Assembly: GCA_010645155.1 (NCBI GenBank)
Contig: CM021315.1
Coordinates: 5,805,695-5,869,694, forward strand
Source: Tigriopus japonicus
Taxonomy: Eukaryota; Arthropoda; Copepoda; Harpacticoida; Harpacticidae
Reading direction: 5' to 3'
Length of the DNA: 64,000 nucleotides
A program made the translations under genes and the position numbers. The notes beneath the pieces were generated by a model. That model saw nothing but the letters and a program-made list of their open reading frames with translations. It ran no database searches and had not been told where the DNA came from. Below, piece after piece: positions 10,423 to 22,710 of this stretch; the stretch's first letter is position 1; each line of letters starts with the position of its first letter.

Positions 10423-11085
10423 AGTTGGGCAAACTGGTAAAAAAATAGAGCTTTTTGTTTTAAACTGACTGTAACATATTTAATGATTCTATGCTCACTT
10501 TCAGGAAGAAAAAAACAGGATATTTGGTTTTGCACATCAAATTATTTTTTTCCCACCTAATGAACATTTTCGACAAGAAAAAGTAAGCAAGGTAGAACTT
10601 GGAGGCATAATGATAAATCAAATCTTCCAAGTAACATTCATCCAAATTTTTAGTCGACTCCTCAGAGGTCTGTTCCGAATCTGAATCGGTTGCTGGAACT
10701 CTGGAATCCGAGTGACGACGAGCCGACCTCCGAACCTATCCAATACTGAGCCGTCCGTCTCATTACCGATCCGGACCATGTCCGGACCCATCAAAAATCG
10801 CAATAAGCTAGGTTGAGCTAACCTTGATCTCTACGTTCCGCAAAACATTTATTCACCCATCTTTTCTGATTGTCTTAATAGGTGTATTGAATATATTCTA
10901 TGATCGAATGATATTCAATTTTAAATACGTAAACAATCGTCCTTGATAAAGTCTAAAAAAGGTCCCTTTATTTTTATTGTTACTAATATTTTTGCCACAT
11001 TTATCCATGGTCACCGGTCACCCTGAATTTATTCACGATTTGGCGCCATTCCTTCACCCAAAAGTGACAAAACTTCATCGTCGAA
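10423..11085 (+). other. 5' flank of KNTC1
   Basis: AT-rich up to about 11000, then more GC-rich. It must contain the KNTC1 promoter and 5' UTR. I see no clear TATA box or initiator. The ORFs here overlap low-complexity AT-rich sequence and are not supported. Confidence 0.4.
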
Positions 11086-14000
11086 ATGTGGTCGGTTTTG
11101 TGCACGGATTTCGATCCCGAGGAAGAGACTGCCAACTTTGGCGTGACCCGAGCTGCCCTTCAATCTCGCGGTGGAGAACTCTACGATGTCGTCACTTTTG
11201 CCACTCTAGAACCCAAGGTGATTTTCTTACTTCCATTGCTACATTCCTTATAGCTCAACTCAGTAATCCGCATTTCTTTATGTTTTAGGGCGTGCCTGAG
11301 CGCCAACCCAAGGTTGTTAGTCGTTGTAGTGACAGCCAGATTCTAGCCTTGGCCTTGGAACAATGTCTTCATGTGATTCAACCGGACTCAATTGAGGATC
11401 AAGCTTCTAATGGCTCATTTTCAGTGATTTTTGCCGCTCCGATTCACGCTTTGGCATGGTCGCCGTGTCAAAGATTTGTTTTAGCGGGATTGGAAGGCGG
11501 GCGGGTCCAAATGGTTCATGTTCCGACGCAGATGCCTCTTCCACCTTTTGATTTGGGATTGGATGAGGAAGATAAGGAAAATGGTACAAGGGAATCTCAA
11601 GTTTGTTTGGAATGTCATGCCACACCTTCCCCAAATGGAGGCATGAACTTGACCGTGGTTATAAATACGGGTTGGGTACGTTGATATGAATGGGATTGAC
11701 AAGATATGTGTCCAATAATTTCATGGTTTAGGTTTGCGAGATGAACGCCTTGGATATGGAGACGCTGAACAAAGCTATTTTGAACAAGGACATGGAGATG
11801 ATGAGATCTTTCCAAGCTCAGTTAGCGGTTCAGATTGTGCCCATGGTGGATCAGAACCTTACTCAATCCCTGAGCGTCCAAGAAACCAGGATTACCGCCT
11901 CCCTTGATCGGTTGACTAAAACGGATTTGGGCTACTTGCCCATGGATTATCTCGCTGTGACGCCAAGTAGTGTACGGCAATTGAAAATGAGCCGAGTTTT
12001 GAAGAATGTGCTCTTCTGTTTGGACGTCCATGGACAAATTCACATGACTTGTCTCCATACTTTAATAACCTTGCAAGTTTGGTCACAAGTAAGTATTTGA
12101 GATTCAACATCCTTTGCCATTTTGATTCTTGATCATATTTGCTTTCAGGAAACCGTGCTCGACTTTGTGTTAATTGAAGATGAGGGAGATTTCAAGATCA
12201 AGATCCTCCTCTTTGTCCAATCAAAGAATAAAAACGATGAGTATTTGCTTCAAATGCGGGAACATCCAAACTTCGAATTGTTATACGAATTGCCAGTAAG
12301 TCACTTGAATCAGTATAGACCGATGGATTGTTCATAAGGAATTCATTGCAGGTGTCCAAGGTCACTCACCTAATTGATTGTAGCATGAACCAAGAGTCTC
12401 CAATGTTCATCGAAGGCACTTTTGTCGAAGACTCTGACACGATTGGTTTCTTGAGGATGCGAGGAATCTGCGAAAGTGTCCTCGAAGCTCGTCTCCATCG
12501 ACTAATACGACGAAACAAATTTGATGAGGCGCTTAAATTCGCTCAGAACTTCAAGCTTCCCCTACAAGACGTGCATCAAGCCAAAATATCGTGGCTATTG
12601 GAACAACTCTCCCCATGGCGTGAGACAAAGCTCAATGAATCCGATGCAGAGGCACTCTTAACCGACCTTAAGGAAACGCTTAGCGAGTTAACCGATTTGG
12701 ATTACATAGTTCAATGTTGCATCAATGCTGCCCTACCAAATTTGGAGGATGTGCAAGATCTTCTAAGATTGGCGAGAAACATCATTCAAAATAATGTCGG
12801 TAAGGAAATGAACATTCAGTTGATGATCACCGTGAGCAGAACACTTCAACGGCTAGAGACCTTCAAAATGGCTCTCAAAGGGGCGAGCACAGAAGAATGG
12901 ATGGCATTTCTGAGAGCGGATATGTTTCAAGTGTTCATGAATTCCGTTCGTGAGGGTAATTTGGAGCAATCCCTGATCATATGGAATCGTCATAAGTCGG
13001 AGTTTTCGACTAGCTTTGATTGTGAACATGTGGTGGTGTGCTTGGAAATGATTCCTCGAACGTGGTGTGTTGAAGATCGACTTCATTGGCTGAATTATGT
13101 GTTACCTGATTGCTTGCAAATGTGTCCGGAATCGCTTGGAGAAATAGCTTCTTGGGCTTATCGAACCACCTTGGTGTATGAAGTGGAATCAAGACGTGAA
13201 TGGCCTGAAAACGGCCTTCAATTTGCTGGAGGCATTTTGAACACCTTGTGCTTTTCTTCCAATGTCGATCAAGAAACTAATCTCAAAGCCGTGAAGGCTC
13301 AACTTGTCTTAAACTGCCAGAGATCTGATCCGAAATCTCAGCTTTCGAATTTGATTGGTCTGAACGATTTACTCAAAGATTTAAAAACTCTCCATAAAGA
13401 CCATCGGCTGAGAATCAAGGTTCAGGACTTTTCATCTAAAGACAAAATGTATGTCATCTCACTCTTGCTCGACTGGCTGACTTCCAAGGAAGAAATTCAA
13501 TCTCTGGTGGAGAAGTTTCTTATCGATTACATAGCACGGTTCAATCTCAGTCCGAGTGAAGTGTTCTCGACTTATCTGTCAGAGCTCATCAGAACGACTG
13601 AATTCAGTTGGCATTGGCATTTTGGCGAGACCCCTTGGGAATCCAAAGCCTCTGCTCTTATTCCACACATTGAATCTATCGAGAGGAAAGCACGGGTTAT
13701 TCTAGAAATTGCCAAGTGTGCCCCTGTTCCTTGGAGTGAGAACATTCAAAAAATTTGTGACAGTGGCAAAAGTCTAGCTCATCCCTTATCTAATGAAATA
13801 TTGGAGCAGAGCAAAATGATTGGTTTGAAGTTGATCCTGAGGAAATACGATTGTCGCACTCTTGGACTGACGGGCTTTCGATTGATCCGATTGTTTCAAC
13901 TGATGATTAAGTCCAAAGGTGAGGAAGGTTTCAAGGATGCTTTAGAGATAACCAAGTTCTCCGTGGATGCCACTGAGGCAGATTCATATCGACTATTTAT

Positions 14001-17000
14001 CAAGCATCTTTTGATTGAAGAGAACGATTCCAAAGAAGCCTTGAGGATATTCAAAACCTTGTACGAGACTCATGCGGATGATTGCCGAAAATCGGCTGAG
14101 ATCCTCATGAATTGGGCAGAATTAATGTTTGCCAACAAGAGCTCCCACTTCAAAGAATCCATCATGGCCTTCTTGTTTTGCATGATTGGGGTATTGCATC
14201 TCAAAATGCCCTCTGATCTGGCCGAAAGAGTGACCAATCTGAAGAAGAAAGTTCATCTGTTGCAAGAGTTTCAAATCAAACAAACCTTGACTGACACTGT
14301 TCCAATTCGTCGCTATTTTGAGGCAAAAGTGACCGATAACATGATTGCCAGAGACCTTGGCCAACTTTACAAGGATGTTCTGCGTTTGACAGAATTAACT
14401 CATTTTGGTCTGGAAGTCTTGCTGAAGGTTCTCTTAGAAGTACTTTTGAGTTGTGCTACAAGAGAGCTCGCCATTCAACTTGTTTTGGGAATATATCAAT
14501 CAAGCACTGGTGGGATGAATCAAAACTTGGTGGCCCATGTTACTGACATGATACATATGATGAATTCGCATCTAGCTGGGTCTGAAAACGCTGATGAGGT
14601 GCTTGCAAATCTTCGGAAACTAGCTGGAAGTTGCCTTTTAAGCTGCCACCCTCATGATTTAACGAAAGTTTCTTACGTTTTACGTTGGCAGTATTTCATG
14701 GAGCGAATCCAACAACAAATGCATAAAAACCTAAGTTTCGCCAAGATTGACCAAGATCTGAAGATTGTCTCAGGTGCAAAGCTAGTCGTGTTCTTCAGAG
14801 ACAAAGGACTTCCATTGGAGGATTCAATTTACGCCACAATTAATGCCTGTGAAAATGTGTTTAACTCTACTACTACTCTTGACCCAGAGACTGCGGTAAA
14901 AGAACTCTCCAGCCTTGGTGCGAAATTATGCAACCAGCTTCACAATTTAGGCCACCATGATTTATCCTTGGCTGTGCGACTTTTGTTCGGGGATCTTCTT
15001 CTTCAGTATGCCTTCAAAACAAGTGATCAAAATTTGATTCAGTCCGTGATCCAAGGCCATGTGGCTTCGTTTCAAGTGAAAGTTTTGCTTTCGAAAGTAC
15101 TAAGTGAGAAGAGACCAGATTTCATTCTGGCTCTGACTTATCTCCTTGGTGACGATAAAGCAAAATCTCTTGCGCATCTGGCCCACGTCAATTCCAATCT
15201 CGGTATTGAATACAACAAGCTGGCTGCTTTAGCTCATCTTGGTTATGAATTTAGCCGCTTGTGGAATCTGGTCTCACCTTTGGAGAACTTTCAATCCCTG
15301 TTAGTACGGGCTACTTGGGGCAAATTTGCTACAGACCATGGAATTCAATTTAAGGATTGTTTTGCCGGTGGCAAAAGTGAACTCACAGGTGTGTTGAAGA
15401 CCTTTGCCCAGAAGCCTTCCATTTCTTTGGAAAATATTGTGCGTTATTGTCGTGCTTTTGACATCAATCTTTCTGCTGCTATGGTTACATTCATCCGGGT
15501 TTCTTTGGCAAATTTGGAGCCAATTGTTTGTAAAACTCAAAAGAAGGTAATCAAGCCCCCCAACTTTGATGAAGTCATCGAAAGGGTTGAACGAGCTCTT
15601 GGGTACTTAGAATCTGGAAACGAATGCTTAGCATTGCTTTCCGAACTTTTCGAGGAGGTCAATCCTTACAACTACGAGGTTCTTGGCTTTGTCATTGGAA
15701 AACTTCAGTACCTCCCTACCATTGCAAGTGTTCGTGATGAAAAACAGTGCGATATGATACTTCGTTCAAGTCAGTGTCTGGGCTTTCTTTTGCAAAACAA
15801 CCGAATCGGAGCAATCACTGAAACTGAAATTGATAAGTGGTATGAGCACAGAAACGGAACGATTGCTCCCATTAGCCAGTTGAGGCTTCCATTTACGTGG
15901 TTGGTCACGTTAAAAAGCAAGGAAAAGTACAAGATTTTGAGGAATGAGTTCCAATTGTCCAATTACAGTCTTTGGTGCAATATAGCAAATGTTCTGAAGC
16001 TAAAAACCGACATCATATGCATGCAAACCGTTCAGAATGCCATCGGAGCCATATCCAACTCGCAAGAAATTCTAGACTCGGATGCGGATTGGAATCTTCA
16101 TCTAAAACACAAGACGACCATGACAAGCATCTGTGCTTGCTTGTCTAGTATGGAGGATCCTGTAAAGGCCACCTCTTGTGCACATTGGGTTGTGAACCAC
16201 CTTCCAGGTGGAGCAGATAAACTTCTGGCAGCTGAAGGGAGTCAACTCATCGCCAAAAAATGGTTTGAAGAGACTGGTGAACAGGCTGCGGAACAAGGGT
16301 TCATTCTGGCTACAAACACGCTCTTGAGACTTAAAGTAACCAATACCTTGTACAAATACAAACTGAATTCGAAAGAGTATGTGGACCTCGCTACTCACGG
16401 CTCTGGAATCGATATCATTCTGAAGCTGTTCGAAGACCCAAGCATCATTGAGCGAAGCAAAGTAGCCGGAGGATGGTTCCCTGATATTAACCAAGCTGCA
16501 CAGGAAATAGCTGACATCTACGATGAGAATATTAAGACGATCAAGTACGATTTACTCGACCTGTGGCTCCCTGAAACTCCCTCTCAAGAAGATCAAGCCA
16601 ACTTTGATGAAACCATCACCAATTTCAGACTGGTTTTCGCTAAGAATGAATTTGGCAGCAAGACTAACATCAATGAAGACAACTTCCATAGGTGTGTTTA
16701 TCTTGCCCAGGGTGATAATGAAGAAGTCCTGAATTATCTCTTGAACAAAGGTTTCTCGAAGAGTCGAATGGTGCACACAATGCATAAATTCAGGTCACTC
16801 AAGTGTTTGCTGGCTGTTGGAAATGAGAGCTCAATTGAAGCTTGCACGTCGATGAAGTACGAGCAAGTGAAGACCCACATGCAAAACCTTTATTTCTTAG
16901 CTCGGCTGGAAAGCTTAAACCTTTCTTATGACGAAGAGACCTTTCAAGAAGCTGATAAGGCTGCTCTTATAGAAAGCGTGCTTCGTTCTTGTTCACACAA

Positions 17001-17406
17001 TTCCAATGGTATTCTCCTCTTAGTCGAGCTTTGTATTCACTTCGACATCTACCCAGCCAATTTATGGATTAGTCTATTGGAACACATGGAGCAATTAGGC
17101 ATGAATACCGCTCTAACATCCGTCCTTTTGGAGCTGAACCATCAACCCCATCTTTGGCACTTTCCAGCGTTCGTGTCTGCATGGAACTCTCTCATCCTTC
17201 GGCCCTTTGTAGAAGCTGCCAATACTCCGGCAAATGAAGAGACAGCATTGAAGTGTGAGAAGAGTTTTAACTTAATCAGTTGCTGTCCAATTGCCAACAG
17301 TCTCGATTTGGAGGCAGTGAAGGTCCTTTGTTCCCGTCTGCACCTTGAACGTCTTCTCACCAAATATTCCTTTCTCTTTAGACAAGAAAAAAGTTCTGAA
17401 ACATGA
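11086..17406 (+). CDS. KNTC1: Kinetochore-associated protein 1 (Rod), subunit of the RZZ complex
   Basis: Five exons: 11086-11217, 11289-11675, 11732-12088, 12149-12295 and 12352-17406. All introns are GT-AG, phase 0 and 53-71 bp. They encode 2025 aa, close to fly Rod and human KNTC1 (about 2,100-2,200). The start MWSVL resembles the human MWNDI start. Residues 1 to about 390 correspond to the N-terminal beta-propeller. An alpha-solenoid follows, then the Rod C-terminal region. At about residues 1690-1750 it shows a block with DPSIIER, FPDINQAAQEIAD and LLDLWLPE that I recognise from vertebrate KNTC1. Known role of the family: with ZW10 and Zwilch, Rod forms the RZZ complex at unattached kinetochores, recruiting Mad1-Mad2 and dynein/Spindly for the spindle checkpoint. 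The last exon of 5055 bp is intron-free. The gene ends convergently with the Glut4EF-family gene to its right. No frameshift or internal stop is seen. Confidence 0.95.
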
Positions 17407-18282
17407 ATTGTTACGTTGAGATAAAAGTTACTGAAGGATATTTCACAAATTTCTACGATTTGAGAAGACGAAGATGAATATATTTTATTAACAGCCACGC
17501 TGTTTTCACGGCGATAAACGACAGTGTTGACTTCAGTTTAGTTGGCGGTGAGTTTTTTGGAGCAAAATTATTCTTGAAATCGGGAGATTGTGGATTGCAC
17601 TTTTTGGAGTAGTTATTGTTCAGAGCTCAAAATTTTCCAGGGTGAAGTTGGTTGCTTTTGCTATTTTTTGTACTGCGTGTTCAGCGTTAGAGGCACAATA
17701 TTTCATGGGATGGGGGAAGGGGCAGTCTTATGAACTCTTACTGTTAGAAATTGTCCAAATTGGTCATGAATTTTGAAAAGTATGACGAGCAATCGAAAAG
17801 ATACGCAGGAAATGTCAATATGATACAGATCTTAAGCACAAATATGACAGGGAATTTATGAAATGATCCATTACCTTTGAATAGAGCCCATGAATTGCAT
17901 TTGGAACTATGTTCCAAACTGAATTAAAAGATGATTTGATAGAAGATAAGTAATCTTAGAATTTTATATTTGAACCCTCTACGCAAGTATTTCTTCGTCG
18001 GGATATACATTTTTGTTCTTTCACGCAACATAACGCGACGTAATGAATAGACCTCTTTTTGATATAGTTGTTTCTCATACATATCGGTAAGTCTTTCGAA
18101 GTTTGATTTATGAAAGCACGACGGTAGGCGTGGTGTGAGGAAAGTGTGATCTCCGAGAGGTTTTTTAGGTTTCCTGTGGCTCATCCAGAAAGTCTCTTTT
18201 TCTCGACTAGCTCGGTTCATTTGCATATCGTTTTCAGGTCTGCTCAATTGATGGACCTCTATGCTTGGCTGGGTCATTTGAA
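17407..18282. other. Convergent 3' intergenic region between KNTC1 and the compact Glut4EF-family gene
   Basis: 876 bp separate the two stop codons. Candidate poly(A) signals are ATTAAA at 17923-17928 for KNTC1 (plus strand) and AATAAA (TTTATT on the plus strand, 17484-17489) for the minus-strand gene. If both are used, the two 3' UTRs would overlap by several hundred bases. No ORF here is convincing. Confidence 0.45.
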
Positions 18283-20169
18283 TCAGGGAGAGAGGGCGTG
18301 ACTGGACAAGTTCTGCGCTGAGATCAAAAGAGATTGGTGATGTGTGGGCATTGGCTCTGAAGCATTAGTGCCAAATCTAGCGCAAGCCTTTTTCCACTTG
18401 CATTGGGTGCACCAAAGATCTCTTTGCTCGAGACCATAGACCTTTCGACATTTTTTCCCATCTCGGGGTCGACGAGCTGGAGATTTGCCTGTTGTGGTCC
18501 CATTGGGTCTGGAGGTGTGGCCATTTCCGGGTGGACTGATTAGTATCAGTTTTCCAGGGGAGCCCTAGGATGAAAGGAAAAATAGGTGAAAACCTTTGTG
18601 CGATGTATCATTTACCCGAGAGGTCTTTTCTTCCGGACCCATTCGCTTACCATAGATGGTGCAATTGTCAATGGCACTGCTGACATTGAGGAGTTGTGAG
18701 TGGGGAGGCTGCGCGATAAGCCAAAGTTTGAGTCAGAAAACCCGTTGTTTGAGCGCTTGCGGAAACGATTGGGATCTTCATGCGGTGGTCTAGCCATGTC
18801 AAAATGGTCCGCCAAACTCAACGAAGCTAAATGGGAGAATGGGGCTTCCAAAGGGTGCGATTGCTCGATTTCCGTGTAATAAAACTCTTCTTCATGATCA
18901 CGATCTTCATCCTCCTCCTCTGTCAAGTACTCGGGCCTTTTCAAGTGTTCTTTCCGAACATGTGACTCGATGGAATCCACAGAAAGCCGTTGTTCTCGGC
19001 AACCGGGAAAGGTGCACTGATAAATGGTCTGAAAATAAAATAATGGGGTCAATTCACTCGTATAAATTTGAAAAATACATTACAAAAAGTCTTTTTAAAA
19101 ATGATCACAACTGTTTGGATAAAATGGTGGTATTTAAATGCGAAGGAGCCAAAATAAATGAATTCGCTCACTCACCGTGGATTTCATGCGAATGTCCTTG
19201 ACTATTCCCTCGTCAGTAACCGATGAAGATAAGGGCGGGGAAGGCGTCAACGAGCGAAATGACGATGCTCCTGAGCTACTCAACACGTCGTCAACGCCCA
19301 AGGGGGATGGGAGATCACCTTGGAAGTATCGTGGGGAATGAGGCGAACACGATAGCTTCATAAGCAACATGGCTGCTGAACACTCGGAGAGCGTCTCCTC
19401 ATCGTCGGGAAGATTTTCACTTGTCCTGCGTTTTCGTGATCTGTATAAAGAAAGTAGTTTAATTGGCCAAGGAATCTTCTACCGACCAAATTGTTGTTGA
19501 GATAGCTTACCCGGCAATTTGTACATAGTCTGATCGGGGCACATCTGTGGAAAGACCTTTTTGTACCTTCCTCTTCTCGGCCATGGCAATGCTCACATCA
19601 GCCAACTTGGAAAAATCCGTATCAGAATTGACTAATCTGGCAGATTTGCGCGACTCCAAAAGTCGGATATCTTCAATTTTGAGAAGAATTGTCTCTTCCT
19701 AGAAAAGTCAAGAAAAATGCTATCAATGATGAGAATGTCTGCTGCCTCTGTGCCACTAATAACGGAATGTGCAATATTTGCCTGCGGTCAAAAGATAAGG
19801 ACTTACCTCAAGACTGTTGCCACCTCCTCCTCCACCAAGGACCTTGACGAGGACATCTTGAGACTCCATATCATGTCTGACCACCTTGCCGCACATTTCT
19901 CGATTATTATGAGTGACAAACACTACTTGTCCAGGCAGAAGGTGCTTTGAGGTCACGGATTCAAAACCCGGTCCCAAAATATCTTTTTCACAAAACTCGA
20001 ACACCCGCTTGGTTTCCTCAAACTTGACGGCATATCTGGCATCTGATAGGCTTCCTTCGGGTGTCTTGATAGCTTGGATCCATCCAGGGTGGTAGAGGCC
20101 ATCTTGCCCCGGTACCATCACTTTTGTTCCCAAAATGGACCGCTTAGCCAATCGCTTTCCAGTTGACAT
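18283..20169 (-). CDS. Glut4EF-like: Compact Glut4EF/ZNF704/ZNF395-family transcription factor
   Basis: Five minus-strand exons, 20169-19807, 19698-19511, 19440-19176, 19028-18651 and 18564-18283, join in phase to 491 aa. Introns are 108, 70, 147 and 86 bp. Residues about 9-113 form the DUF4772 domain, beginning [11 protein letters not shown]. Then come an ESRKSARL block, a [11 protein letters not shown] block and the linear motif TDEGIV. One C2H2 finger follows (C277, C282, H295, H300; spacing 4-12-4), then an acidic [12 protein letters not shown] segment and [11 protein letters not shown]. At the end is a C-clamp (C437, C450, C453, C459, with VYG and [11 protein letters not shown]). This order is diagnostic of the SLC2A4RG/ZNF395/ZNF704 family and fly Glut4EF, which are nuclear DNA-binding regulators. 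I chose ATG 20169; the frame extends further up without another ATG. It is a paralog of the large gene to the right. Confidence 0.92.
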
Positions 20170-21693
20170 GTCGAATGTTGGAATTGGAAACAATGCCCAG
20201 TGAATAAGTGTCAACTCAAGGACGTCAAATTATTTGATCAGAAACGGAGTTAATTGATGTTTTCACAATTCGGCTTTGCCCTGACATTTCTCGTGATGGA
20301 GCCTAATTTAGTAAAGATGACTTGAATGACTACACTCAATGTGTACCACTTGCCTCTGTCAAACTGGGAATGAACTGAGGGAAGAACAAAGCCTTTTTCT
20401 GCTACACATCCATGCTTGCTTGACAGGGAGGGAGCGATGGGGCTAAAGCTGGGGCGCCAACGCCGACGTCCTTCGGAGTATGCCAGGCAAGTCGACGAAA
20501 GAATCTCCTATGCTCCATGGGTCCAACTTCGTCTCCACTCGAACCCGGAGAACGAGGTATGGACTCCTTGCCTCTTGTCATGCGCGCAATTTGGCTCTGC
20601 CGTCCGACAACTTTTCCTTTCGTTTCAGTCGGTCCAGTCGGACAAACGCCGTCCCGTCAAGTGGGACACAGTTCCATGCAGAGAGCTGCAAGGGGAGGGC
20701 TTGTGACGTAGAAATTGTATCAAAACAAAGAACTGTCAAAATGGGCCGGAAACCTCTGATAATACGATAGCTGGCTAGAAGTTGTTGAAACAACATAAGA
20801 GCCAATTGATCCAAAATGTGTCCTAGTCAAGTTTTGAGATGAAATTATGTCCCCTAGAGTGAGCATTTGCACATTTTAGCTTGTACAATCCAGTTTGGGT
20901 TGGTTATTGCGTCGTGAATATTGGCAGGCTTCCCAAGGAGCATGTGAGGAGCGCCGTCAAATCCCGGCCGGCATCATTATCATTATCATCGTGGCCACCA
21001 ACGGGAGGTACTAGCTCCAACGACCGACCCGTACTCTTCTTCTACTCCATGCCATGCCTTGCTCGTCTTTTCCGTGTCTCTTCGCTCACTTTGAAAAAGA
21101 GTATGCTTAAAGTACGTTCTGTGGTCCACTACCCTTCCTTGTGAATCTAAGTAGTCGCTCCTTTGGTACAACGGAGGAACGGAGGACAGAAGCGAGGAAC
21201 GGAGGCAGAGAGAACTTACTTAACCAGCAGAGTAAGGACTATTTTTTAAAGTGTGACGGACTCTTCTTCATTTGATTATCTTTTTAAAGAGTTCAGGTCA
21301 AAGGTCGTTGAAAATGTGCCATTTCAAACAAACATCCTTGCTTCTACCTGAGCATCTTGAGCCATGACCGATGTAAAACGTAAAAACAATCGGTCGAATT
21401 TTCATGATCTCTGAATGATAAAAATAGTTCTAGGTTTGAACTGCTCCTGCTAAATCAATCAAATTTGCAAGAACAAACCTGTCCTTTGAAAACATCTTTG
21501 AGACTGTGCAACATTATGGTTTCATAAATATTTTTGGCTGCAAAATACTATCACCCTGAGAACAAGAGCAAGTCGATCTCTTTGTCCATGGAACTAGTGG
21601 ATGTGTTGTCCCAGCTAGGGCGTTAGTCCCAGCGAGACCTGTTTCCGTAAGAGTGTGTATCCCCGCGCTAGTGGCTTGCTTCTAGGCCATCAC
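20170..21693. other. GC-richer 5' flank of the compact Glut4EF-family gene
   Basis: It contains overlapping ORFs of 60-96 codons on several frames at 20416-21171, best explained by locally high GC rather than coding. The 5' UTR and possible non-coding exons of the compact gene should lie here. No domain or confident splice pair was identified. Confidence 0.4.
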
Positions 21694-21737
21694 AACAAAA
21701 GTCACGTGGCGACGGACGCGTTCCTTATTGGCTTGAG
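21694..21737 (-). promoter_or_regulatory. Conserved promoter module of the compact paralog (E-box plus CCAAT)
   Basis: On the plus strand: AACAAAAG (21694-21701), CACGTG (21703-21708), then ATTGGCTTGAG (21727-21737). Read on the minus strand this is a CCAAT box followed by an E-box, heading towards the gene start at 20169. The same elements in the same order, with spacers differing by only 1-2 bp, occur upstream of the large paralog at 61576-61622. Location is about 1.5 kb above the ATG. The promoter role is inferred. Confidence 0.6.
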
Positions 21738-21749
21738 CCCTGACCCACA

Positions 21750-21788
21750 TATAAATGTTGCAGCCTCCGCGCCGACGATCGTTCAGTC
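21750..21788 (+). promoter_or_regulatory. Possible plus-strand core promoter (TATA box and initiator)
   Basis: TATAAAT at 21750-21756 is followed by TCAGTC at 21783-21788, an arthropod-type initiator, about 35 bp from TATA to the initiator A. The spacing is slightly long. It points away from the compact gene and no plus-strand gene follows, so it may be a divergent transcript start or a coincidence. Confidence 0.3.
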
Positions 21789-22057
21789 AGGTCGGGCATC
21801 CAAGCGCCTCTAACGACGAGCGAGTGAACCACGTTTCCAAAAAACGACTACGTAATACCACTTGGACTACGCAATCAGGCTAGGGCGACTCGCTTCGGAT
21901 TGCTCAAGTAGCGATTCTTCTGGGCGATCATCAAGTCGGAGGTGTGCCCGACGAGCTGGATATGATATCGTTTTGCCGGTTGGTTGCTAGCTTGCCTGCT
22001 TGCCGGACAAATGCCTGAGGCTTCAATAACAAAAAGTCGCATGACAAGATGGAGCCG

Positions 22058-22073
22058 TTTGCCGGCCGGCAAA
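22058..22073. promoter_or_regulatory. 16-bp perfect palindrome TTTGCCGGCCGGCAAA
   Basis: Perfectly self-complementary and containing two overlapping GCCGGC cores. Vertebrate members of the Glut4EF/ZNF395 family are reported to bind GCCGGCG through the C-clamp region, so this could be a target site near the compact gene. That link is speculative. Confidence 0.3.
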
Positions 22074-22198
22074 ACAATCTCCGTGAAATACAACTCTCCG
22101 CCAAGTGAGTGCAAGTTGGTGGAGTTCAACAGGGTGTACGTTGTTCCTTGAACAATGGCCAATGTGCGTGTGAGGAATAGATAGATCTCTCACCAATG

Positions 22199-22365
22199 GT
22201 CGTAGGTTCTAGAGAGTCTCGGGATGGAGGGAATCTAGCAACACCAACAATAACAAGAAAAATCCAACGACGCAATACCCATTTTAAAGGGACACAAAAT
22301 CCTCTTGTTGCTATCCACCGCTTTTGTTCAAAACTCTCTTGGATTTTTTTCCGTCCAATGCAATT
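22199..22365 (+). repeat. Gap-flanking duplicated block, copy 1
   Basis: 167 bp beginning GTCGTAGGTTCTAGAG and running to the start of the N run. It recurs right after the gap at 22541-22710 with a 3-bp indel (CAT) and one substitution (CTCTTGG versus CTCATGG). This looks like an unresolved haplotype or scaffolding duplicate rather than a biological repeat. Confidence 0.85.
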
Positions 22366-22540
22366 NNNNNNNNNNNNNNNNNNNNNNNNNNNNNNNNNNN
22401 NNNNNNNNNNNNNNNNNNNNNNNNNNNNNNNNNNNNNNNNNNNNNNNNNNNNNNNNNNNNNNNNNNNNNNNNNNNNNNNNNNNNNNNNNNNNNNNNNNNN
22501 NNNNNNNNNNNNNNNNNNNNNNNNNNNNNNNNNNNNNNNN
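22366..22540. other. Assembly gap (175 N)
   Basis: A run of N between two near-identical blocks. Nothing can be said about its content; it may represent no missing sequence at all. Confidence 0.99.
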
Positions 22541-22710
22541 GTCGTAGGTTCTAGAGAGTCTCGGGATGGAGGGAATCATCTAGCAACACCAACAATAACA
22601 AGAAAAATCCAACGACGCAATACCCATTTTAAAGGGACACAAAATCCTCTTGTTGCTATCCACCGCTTTTGTTCAAAACTCTCATGGATTTTTTTCCGTC
22701 CAATGCAATT
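22541..22710 (+). repeat. Gap-flanking duplicated block, copy 2
   Basis: 170-bp second copy of the block at 22199-22365, beginning immediately after the last N. Confidence 0.85.

Noticed and set aside
20416..21171. Cluster of 60-96-codon ORFs upstream of the compact gene
   Set aside because: Overlapping in several frames of a GC-rich 5' region; no conserved features in any frame.
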